Positions 5,932-11,986 of a stretch of DNA of 27,858 nt are shown piece by piece. How positions within the stretch are numbered: the first letter of the stretch is position 1; the number at the start of each line of letters is the position of its first letter. Both the position numbers and the translations under genes were made by a program. Origin of the DNA: Azospirillum brasilense (GTDB taxonomy: Bacteria > Pseudomonadota > Alphaproteobacteria > Rickettsiales > UBA3002); NCBI GenBank assembly GCA_003241645.1, contig QFOX01000025.1, positions 1-27,858 on the forward strand, read 5' to 3'. The notes under the pieces were generated by a model. It searched no databases and was not told the DNA's origin. It was given only the letters and a program-made list of their open reading frames with translations.

Positions 5932-7146
5932 TTACTTCCCGGCTGGCACGAACAACTCGCCACCGCTCACCGGCTCGCGTACGCCGGTGGTGCTGGGCAG
6001 GCTGAGCGGCAGCCCCTGTACGCTGCGCGCCGCTAGATAGGCGAACGCCTCGGCTTCGAGCATGTCGCCATTCCAACCCACGGCTTCCACCGGCTGCACG
6101 ATACAGTCGCGCGCCTTCACGTCGGAGCAGGTACGCGCCTCGATCATGCGCATCAGCACCGGGTTGTGGCGCCCACCACCGGTAATGAGCAGCTGCTTGG
6201 GCACCTCGGGCACCGCGCGGGTGGACCAGGCAATGGCCGCCGCCGTCATGGCGGTGAGTGTGGCCGCCCCGTCTTCCAGCGACAGGCCTTCCACCAGCGA
6301 CAGGCTGAACTGGTTGCGGTCGAGCGAGCGGGCGCGGTTCTGCACGAAAAATCCATCACGCAGGAACTGCTTCACGCGGCTTTCCTCGGTGATGCCACGT
6401 TTGGCGATCTGCCCGTTCATGTCGCAGCGGGCGCCGGTGTGCTGGCCCACCCAGTCATCGATGAGCGCATTGCCGGGGCCGCAGTCGAATGCTTGAAGGG
6501 GGCAATCTAAGGATACGTCGCGTAGGCCGAAGGCCGAGCCGCTTGCGGCAGGGGTCAGCGCGCCTTCGCGCGAAGGGGGGGTAAGCCCCCCTTCATTATT
6601 AATCTGATTCTCACCGATCCACGTAATATTCGCCACGCCGCCGATATTCACCACCATCAGTGGCTTGGGCAGCGTTGCGGCCAGCGCCGCATGGTAGAGC
6701 GGCACCAGCGGCGCGCCCTGCCCGCCATGGCGCATGTCGTTGCTACGAAAATCGAACACCACCGGAATGCCCACCGCATCGGCCAGCCATTGCGCATGGC
6801 CGATCTGCACGGTGTAGCCTTCCTGCGGCACGTGCTTAATGGTCTGGCCATGAAAGCCCACCAGCGCGACCTGCTCCCGCGCAAGGCCGCTGGCGGTGAT
6901 CACCGCCTCCACCGCCTGCGCGTGGATCTCGGTCAGCGCCCGCGCGATGGTGTCCATATCGCCCTCGCCGCGCATCGCACCCAGTATCTGCTGGCGCAGC
7001 GCATCGCTATACGCAATGCTGGCATGGTTCAGCGGGCGCACCTGCGCGCGGCCGTCGGTCTCGATCAGGGCAGCGTCCACCCCGTCGGCCGAGGTGCCGC
7101 TCATCAGCCCGATCACATAGGCAGGAAAGGCAATGGTGCTTGTCAT
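5932..7146 (-). CDS. anmK: Anhydro-N-acetylmuramic acid kinase AnmK, with an in-frame insertion
   Basis: Phosphorylates and opens 1,6-anhydro-MurNAc during cell-wall recycling, giving MurNAc-6-phosphate. The start was set at the ATG at 7146, giving MTSTIAFPAYVIGLMSGTSA; an ATG at 7194 lies in repeat DNA and adds 16 unlikely residues. Family motifs are GLMSGTSADGVDAAL (13-27), GFHGQT (97-102), FRSNDMRHGGQGAPLVPLYH (133-152), NIGGVANIT (167-175), DCGPGNALIDDW (221-232) and GGGRHNP. At 404 residues it is about 35 longer than usual, and the excess lies between NIGGVANITWIGE and AFDCGPG (about residues 180-217). No stop or frame break is seen, so it may well be active. AnmK beside tyrS is a common arrangement. 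Confidence 0.93.
   Translation of the reverse strand: MTSTIAFPAYVIGLMSGTSADGVDAALIETDGRAQVRPLNHASIAYSDALRQQILGAMRGEGDMDTIARALTEIHAQAVEAVITASGLAREQVALVGFHGQTIKHVPQEGYTVQIGHAQWLADAVGIPVVFDFRSNDMRHGGQGAPLVPLYHAALAATLPKPLMVVNIGGVANITWIGENQINNEGGLTPPSREGALTPAASGSAFGLRDVSLDCPLQAFDCGPGNALIDDWVGQHTGARCDMNGQIAKRGITEESRVKQFLRDGFFVQNRARSLDRNQFSLSLVEGLSLEDGAATLTAMTAAAIAWSTRAVPEVPKQLLITGGGRHNPVLMRMIEARTCSDVKARDCIVQPVEAVGWNGDMLEAEAFAYLAARSVQGLPLSLPSTTGVREPVSGGELFVPAGK
6496..6609 (-). repeat. Multi-hairpin palindromic element inserted in frame in anmK
   Basis: About 114 bp (38 codons) absent from normal AnmK proteins, translated as NQINNEGGLTPPSREGALTP and on to SGSAFGLRDVSLDCPL. The DNA consists of four consecutive perfect hairpins: GGCC-GAA-GGCC (6525-6535), GCCGC-TT-GCGGC (6538-6549), GCGCG-CCTT-CGCGC (6558-6571), and a 9-bp stem GAAGGGGGG-GTAAG-CCCCCCTTC (6572-6594). 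The outer edges carry related GAAGGGGG tracts in opposite orientation. It behaves like the in-frame palindromic elements known from Rickettsia (RPE), by analogy only. Confidence 0.75.
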
Positions 7147-7187
7147 TTCTTCATGTGGTGGATTATAACGCGCCAAGCATTGATCAA

Positions 7188-7259
7188 TTGTCATCCCTGC
7201 GCAAGCAGGGATCTCCTTAGAGGCACCAAAGGGGATTCCTGCCTTCGCAGGAATGACAA
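7188..7259. repeat. Palindromic repeat, family 1 copy B (between anmK and tyrS)
   Basis: A 72-bp second copy of the unit at 237-310, with the same TTGTCAT/ATGACAA ends. Its stems are CCCTGC-GCAA-GCAGGG and ATTCCTGC-CTTC-GCAGGAAT. Compared with copy A, the second stem has a paired C-to-T and G-to-A change that keeps base pairing. It lies directly before tyrS in the divergent anmK/tyrS gap and so probably sits in the tyrS leader or promoter region. Confidence 0.9.
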
Positions 7260-7274
7260 AAATATGACGGGTAT

Positions 7275-8657
7275 ATGGACTTCATTCAAATTCTCAAAGA
7301 GCGCGGTTTCGTGCATCAGTTCACCGACGAGGAAGGGCTGCGCACGCTGCTGAAAACGCCCGGCCAGCGCGCCTATGTCGGCTACGACCTGACCGGCCCA
7401 AGCCTGCATGTGGGCCACCTGCTGCCCACCATGGCGCTGCGCTGGTTCCAAAAATGCGGCCACCAGCCGGTCGTGCTGCTGGGTGGCGGCACCACGAAGA
7501 TCGGTGACCCTTCGGGCAAGGACACCCAGCGCCAGATGCTGACCGAAGAAGTGATCGCCGCGAACGAAGCCAGTATCGCCACCGCGTTCGACCGCTTGCT
7601 GGGCGGCAAAGAGATCCGCGTCAATAATGCCGACTGGCTGGATAAGCTGAACTACATTGCCATGCTGCGCGAAGTGGCACCGCATTTCAGCGTCAACCGC
7701 ATGCTGACGATGGATTCGGTACGCCTGCGGCTGGAGCGCGAGCAACCGCTAAGCTTCCTCGAGTTCAATTACATGATCCTGCAGGCCTATGATTTTGCCG
7801 AACTCTACAAAGAGCATGGTGTCAGACTCCAGCTTGGCGGTTCAGACCAGTGGGGAAACATCCTTTGTGGAATTTCTTTGCACGAAAAAATGGCATTTTC
7901 AGAGTGCAGCAACGAAGAAAGTGGCTGGGTGCGGAGCAAAACAGAATCTGTAGCGATACCTTACGATAAGGTTATTTCTTCAGAAAAATCCTGTGAAGAC
8001 CTAAAAACAAAGCAAATATTTACTGCATTTGAATCTGAAGAAAAAAACAGCACAGTAATATCTTATTGCGACAAACTATTCGGCGCGACGATGAACCTCA
8101 TCACCACCGCCTCCGGCGCAAAGATGGGCAAGACCGCCGCCGGGGCCGTGTGGCTGAACGCCGACCTGCTCAAGCCCTACGATTATTGGCAGTTCTGGCG
8201 CAACACCGAGGATGCGGATGTGGGCCGCTTCCTGAAACTGTTCACCGAGCTTGAGCTGCCCGCGATCGATGCCTTGTTGGCCGGCAACATCAATGATGCG
8301 AAAGTAGCACTCGCCACCGAAGCCACTGCCCTGATGCACGGGGCCGAGGAAGCCGAAAAAGCGGCGCAGACCGCGCGCGAAATTTTTGCTGGCAGTGGCG
8401 TGAGCGATAATCTGCCCACGCTGCATGTAGCGAAAGCGGAGCTGGATGCAGGCATCGCCCTCATCGCGCTGGTGGTGCAGGCAGGGTTTGCCGCCAGCAA
8501 TGGTGAAGCGCGACGCCTCATCAAGGGTAATGGCGTGAAGCTGAACGACGCCGCCACCACCGAGGATATGCGCGTGAGCGCGGCTGACCTGACGGCGGAT
8601 GGCTACATCAAGCTCTCCGCTGGCAAAAAGCGCCACGTACTCATTAAGACCAATTAA
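7275..8657 (+). CDS. tyrS: Tyrosyl-tRNA synthetase TyrS, with a large in-frame insertion
   Basis: Charges tRNA-Tyr with tyrosine. Class I motifs are present: HVGH (45-48) in GPSLHVGHLLP, GGSDQWGNI (188-196) and KMGKT (283-287) in GAKMGKTAAGAVWLN, plus a C-terminal S4 RNA-binding domain (ASNGEARRLIKGNGVKLND). The length of 460 residues exceeds the usual 410-425. The distance from GGSDQWGNI to KMGKT is 86 residues where about 31 is normal, so roughly 55 residues are extra, and the surrounding DNA is AT-rich. The frame is intact. The start ATG at 7275 has only a weak GGG-type ribosome site and lies just after the palindromic repeat. As an essential enzyme it is probably functional, unless a second tyrS exists. 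Confidence 0.95.
   Translation: MDFIQILKERGFVHQFTDEEGLRTLLKTPGQRAYVGYDLTGPSLHVGHLLPTMALRWFQKCGHQPVVLLGGGTTKIGDPSGKDTQRQMLTEEVIAANEASIATAFDRLLGGKEIRVNNADWLDKLNYIAMLREVAPHFSVNRMLTMDSVRLRLEREQPLSFLEFNYMILQAYDFAELYKEHGVRLQLGGSDQWGNILCGISLHEKMAFSECSNEESGWVRSKTESVAIPYDKVISSEKSCEDLKTKQIFTAFESEEKNSTVISYCDKLFGATMNLITTASGAKMGKTAAGAVWLNADLLKPYDYWQFWRNTEDADVGRFLKLFTELELPAIDALLAGNINDAKVALATEATALMHGAEEAEKAAQTAREIFAGSGVSDNLPTLHVAKAELDAGIALIALVVQAGFAASNGEARRLIKGNGVKLNDAATTEDMRVSAADLTADGYIKLSAGKKRHVLIKTN
7805..8080 (+). other. AT-rich foreign-looking tract inside tyrS
   Basis: Base and codon use change abruptly here. I counted 78 G/C in the 210 bases 7861-8070 (37%), against 43 in 60 bases at 8101-8160 (72%). 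Codons such as AGA, TCA, ATA, GTA and CTA appear, rare in neighbouring genes. Residues about 207-266, starting FSECSNEESGW and ending ISYCDK, have no counterpart in TyrS proteins I know. The tract starts before the insertion and includes the conserved GGSDQWGNI codons. A small hairpin (TGCACGAAAA/TTTTC...GTGCA, 7879-7908) lies near its start. There are no intein splice blocks. Confidence 0.8.
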
Positions 8658-8660
8658 GCG

Positions 8661-8739
8661 CGTCATTGCGAGGAGGCCACCGGCCGACGCGGCAATCCAC
8701 ACGAAGGACTGGATTGCTTCGCTAACGCTCGCAATGACA
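8661..8739. repeat. Palindromic repeat between convergent tyrS and AsmA-like gene
   Basis: A 79-bp unit with perfect 11-bp ends GTCATTGCGAG (8662-8672) and CTCGCAATGAC (8728-8738), and an inner perfect 8-bp pair GCAATCCA (8692-8699) and TGGATTGC (8710-8717). This GTCATTGCGAG/GCAATCCA type is a repeat I recognise from many bacterial genomes. It fills almost all of the 91-bp gap between two convergent stops. It could act as a bidirectional end signal but has no U-tract. Confidence 0.9.
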
Positions 8740-8748
8740 AGAGGGTTA

Positions 8749-11700
8749 CTAGGGCCGCTTTTTGCGGTCGCGCTCGCTGGGCCACGGCACGCTTTCCTTC
8801 GGCTGCTCGGCAGAAGGCTGCGTTTTGGCTTCAGGCTCGCTGCCGAGCGGTTTTGGCTTCTCATCGCCCAGCGTGAAAATGCCGCGCAGGAAGCCGGGCG
8901 TCAGGCCCGAGAGGGGATTCACCATTACGTCCGGGTTATCGAGCGCACCTTTGACCGAATAGTTGAACGCGATAAGCCCCTCGCCCTCGCCGCCCGCCAG
9001 CGCACCGATGACCGGGATCTTGCCGAACAGCGAGTTCAGCGAATTGGCGGGCACCACCACGCCTTTCAGGTTGGCGTTGCTGCGGTTGGTATCCACCTCG
9101 CCCTCCAGCGTCAGCCCGAGCGCGTTGCTTTCCGCGCGGCCCTTGGCCACCTGAATCACCCCGCCCAGCGCATCGATGTTCGCGCTAATCTTCTTGAACT
9201 CAATGCCCTCACCGGTGAGCACGTTCGCCAGACCTGAAAGCGAGCCGATGGAGATAATCCGCGCCAATATCTCGGAATTGCGTAGCTTGAATGCGTTGAT
9301 GAACAAACGGCCCGAGAATGGCGCGGGCGTGGCGGTGTCGTCGTAGGTGCCTTTCAGCTCCAGCGTGCCGCCATACATGCGGTCGCTCACATCCAGCGCG
9401 CGCAGGAAGTCGCCCGCATCGCTGCTGCTGAGCACGAACTGGCGGATCCCATCCACCGGGCCGATGGTCGCGGAAATGTTCGCCGCCCCCGCTTTGGCCG
9501 AGATATCGGCAAAGCTGCAGCGCGCCACGTCACAGCGCAACACGCCTTTCACGTCGGTCAGCGGCTGGCCCTCCACCAGCGTGAAACGCTGCAGGTCCAG
9601 CGTCAGGTCAATGGCTGGGAAATCACCCAGCAGGCTATTTTCCAGCGGTTTTTCCTCCACCGCTTCTTTGGGGTCGGCGGCAGGTTCTTCGCCGGAATAA
9701 GCCTGCGAAATATCCAGCGACGCGCCGCGCAGCGCCACTTTGTAGCCCTGCGGCTGGCGCGCATAGTCCAGCGCGAAATCGTTCTTCGCCGTTTTCACCG
9801 CAGGCAGGCTTACACTCGCCACATCGTCCATCGCTTCGTTCAGCGTCAGCATGGCGTTGCCAAGGCTCAGGCCCGGGGCGGTCAGCTTCAGCCCATAGCT
9901 GCGCGGGGCAGTGCCGGGCACCACCGAAAGGCTCGATTTCTCGCCCGCTTTTTTGCTCCAGCTCAGCTCGTCCAGATCCATCGCAATGCCGGTCAGGTCA
10001 ATATCGGCACGGTTGAGCACGGTGGCATCCTTGGCAATATCCACCGCCACGTCCAGCCCCACGCTGCCCTCGCCCAGTTGCTCGATCTCGGGCACGCCAA
10101 AGCTGCTGAACTGGCTGCGCGCCAGCGTGCCTTTGGCACCCACGGTGGTCTTGCCGTCTTTGTCGGACAGGCTAAGGGCCACGTTGGTGCCACCATCCAG
10201 CTTCACAGTGCCGGCGAACTCGGTGCTGGTATCGTTCGCTTTCAGCGTGCCGGAGAGGCCTTTCACGTCGCGCCCGTCCATCAGCTTCGGCTGGGCGATG
10301 TCTTTCAGCTCCGCCGTAATGTCATACGACACGGCGGAAAGGTTCACCGCGTTGGGGTCAGCCCCGGCGGCCGGCTCGGCGAACGCGTCGAACGCCAGCT
10401 TCAAGGTGGCATCCGCATTGCCGGTGATGGTGGCGGGGTCCAGCTTCACGCCGTCATCGAAGGTGAACAGCGGTTGCTGCAGCATGGTCGCCACATCCTT
10501 GGCGGGGGCCGAAAGGTTCAGCGTGGTTTCCACGGGCGTATCCGGATTATCCAGATCGGTGAAATCCATGGTCGAAGGCTTCACCACCGTACCACTCAGC
10601 AGCTTGCCGCTTTCGAGGTCGATATGGATGCGCTTGCCCGAGAATTTCACCACACCGTTCGCATCGGTCACATTCGGGAAGCCCTTCAGGTAGGCCACTT
10701 CCAGCCCGCGCGCGATCACCACCGCATCGATCGCCTCATCGCGCAGCGCAGCCCCGTTGATGTCTTCCGGCGTGACGGCGAAATTAATGGTGCCACTTTC
10801 GGCATGGCCATTCTTCAGTTGCGTGGTCACCCATTCACGTGAATCTGGCGACAGCGGCAGCGGCCAGTATTTATAGAGCTTGCGAATATCCAGCTTGCTG
10901 CAATTCGCCTGGCCTTGCGCGTACCAGCCATCGTCCTGCTTCAGCGCCTGCGCGGTGAGCGAAAGATTCGTGTCGCGTAGCTCGGCGGTGGCACCCTCCA
11001 GCATCACACGGCGCAAGCCTTCGTCGGCACGCAACAAAATGCCCGCACGCTTGATATTCAGCCGATCCGGGAAAATCGTCGGTGCATCCACCGTGGCGTC
11101 GGTGGCCGCAAGCGTCACCTCGGCCTCACCAATCGGTTCCCCCGGCGACTGCTTCAGCGAAACCTTGCCCGAAACGCTGCCGGTGAAGGCCGTATCCGCC
11201 GGGCAGGCAAGCAACAGGCAGGTCATCTCCAGCGGAATATCCTGCAGGCGCACGTTCAGCACGCGCTCGTAGTTCAGCGGCACGGTATACAGCGCCGCAT
11301 CGATGCTGCCTTCACGTTCGCCATAGGTGAACGGCATGGCAAGGCTGCCATTCATGGAACGGCCGGTGCGGCCAAGGCGCACGTTGAAATCCGGCGCCGA
11401 GAAATTCACCCCTGAAACCGCATCGGTATACACGAACGAGGCATGCTCCAGCGCCAATTCGCGGAACGGCAGGCGCTGGCGGCTCTGTTCGGTGTCGCTG
11501 CTATCGCTGGCGAAAAAGCCGGTGAACTCTTCCACCGGCATGGCACCTTCCACGCCTTCCAGCCCGAATTCCAGCACGCCTTGCGCATTGCGCGTCAGGT
11601 ACAGCTTCGCCTTCTCGATCTCGATGCCGTGCAGCGCCCGCCGCCGCGGCAGGAACCCGAGCGGGTCGATCGTCACCTTCACTTCCGGCATGGCGGCGAA

Positions 11701-11958
11701 CACGGCCCCGCCCTTGCGCGACACTTGCAGGTTGCTGACGCGCAAATCACCGAATTCGGTGAAATTATCCCAGCGGATCATGACATCGCTGAAGCCGATC
11801 TCATACGGAGCATCGGCCGGGTTCATGGCGCTGAGCAGCCATCCCTTCGCCCAGCTCAGGTCGCGTGCGCCCCCCTGTAGCCACAAGGCCGCGCACAGCA
11901 CCGTAAACAACAGCGCGAGCAGGAAATATTTGCAGGTACGGGTGAAGTGCTTGACCAT
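8749..11958 (-). CDS. AsmA/YhdP-like large envelope protein
   Basis: A 1069-residue protein with one N-terminal membrane segment (about residues 10-27, CKYFLLALLFTVLCAALWLQ), then a long periplasmic part rich in repeated beta-strand segments, typical of the AsmA/TamB/YhdP superfamily implicated in lipid transport between the membranes. An AsmA_2-like C-terminal module is seen around residues 840-1020 (DVSDRMYGGTLELKG, SGLANVLTGEG, FNYSVKGALDNPDVMVNP). The C-terminal tail is charged (ERDRKKRP). I chose the ATG at 11958, preceded by GGTAGAA, over an upstream ATG at 11988 that would overlap glnE. The two genes are divergent with only 28 bp between starts. The family assignment is good; the substrate is not known. 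Confidence 0.85.
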   Translation of the reverse strand: MVKHFTRTCKYFLLALLFTVLCAALWLQGGARDLSWAKGWLLSAMNPADAPYEIGFSDVMIRWDNFTEFGDLRVSNLQVSRKGGAVFAAMPEVKVTIDPLGFLPRRRALHGIEIEKAKLYLTRNAQGVLEFGLEGVEGAMPVEEFTGFFASDSSDTEQSRQRLPFRELALEHASFVYTDAVSGVNFSAPDFNVRLGRTGRSMNGSLAMPFTYGEREGSIDAALYTVPLNYERVLNVRLQDIPLEMTCLLLACPADTAFTGSVSGKVSLKQSPGEPIGEAEVTLAATDATVDAPTIFPDRLNIKRAGILLRADEGLRRVMLEGATAELRDTNLSLTAQALKQDDGWYAQGQANCSKLDIRKLYKYWPLPLSPDSREWVTTQLKNGHAESGTINFAVTPEDINGAALRDEAIDAVVIARGLEVAYLKGFPNVTDANGVVKFSGKRIHIDLESGKLLSGTVVKPSTMDFTDLDNPDTPVETTLNLSAPAKDVATMLQQPLFTFDDGVKLDPATITGNADATLKLAFDAFAEPAAGADPNAVNLSAVSYDITAELKDIAQPKLMDGRDVKGLSGTLKANDTSTEFAGTVKLDGGTNVALSLSDKDGKTTVGAKGTLARSQFSSFGVPEIEQLGEGSVGLDVAVDIAKDATVLNRADIDLTGIAMDLDELSWSKKAGEKSSLSVVPGTAPRSYGLKLTAPGLSLGNAMLTLNEAMDDVASVSLPAVKTAKNDFALDYARQPQGYKVALRGASLDISQAYSGEEPAADPKEAVEEKPLENSLLGDFPAIDLTLDLQRFTLVEGQPLTDVKGVLRCDVARCSFADISAKAGAANISATIGPVDGIRQFVLSSSDAGDFLRALDVSDRMYGGTLELKGTYDDTATPAPFSGRLFINAFKLRNSEILARIISIGSLSGLANVLTGEGIEFKKISANIDALGGVIQVAKGRAESNALGLTLEGEVDTNRSNANLKGVVVPANSLNSLFGKIPVIGALAGGEGEGLIAFNYSVKGALDNPDVMVNPLSGLTPGFLRGIFTLGDEKPKPLGSEPEAKTQPSAEQPKESVPWPSERDRKKRP

Positions 11959-11986
11959 TTCTACCAATCTGGAACTATCCCGGCGC

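Noticed and set aside
5932..7146. anmK as a pseudogene because of the inserted repeat
   Set aside because: The frame is uninterrupted, and all catalytic and substrate motifs on both sides of the insert are intact.
7863..8072. Intein or intron inside tyrS
   Set aside because: The segment is too short, has no C-terminal His-Asn splice motif or homing-endonuclease motif, and stays open in the tyrS frame, so no splicing element is needed to explain it.
11327..11986. Upstream 220-codon extension of the glnE reading frame
   Set aside because: It is antisense to the well-supported AsmA-like gene. GlnE homology and normal length begin at the ATG at 11987.
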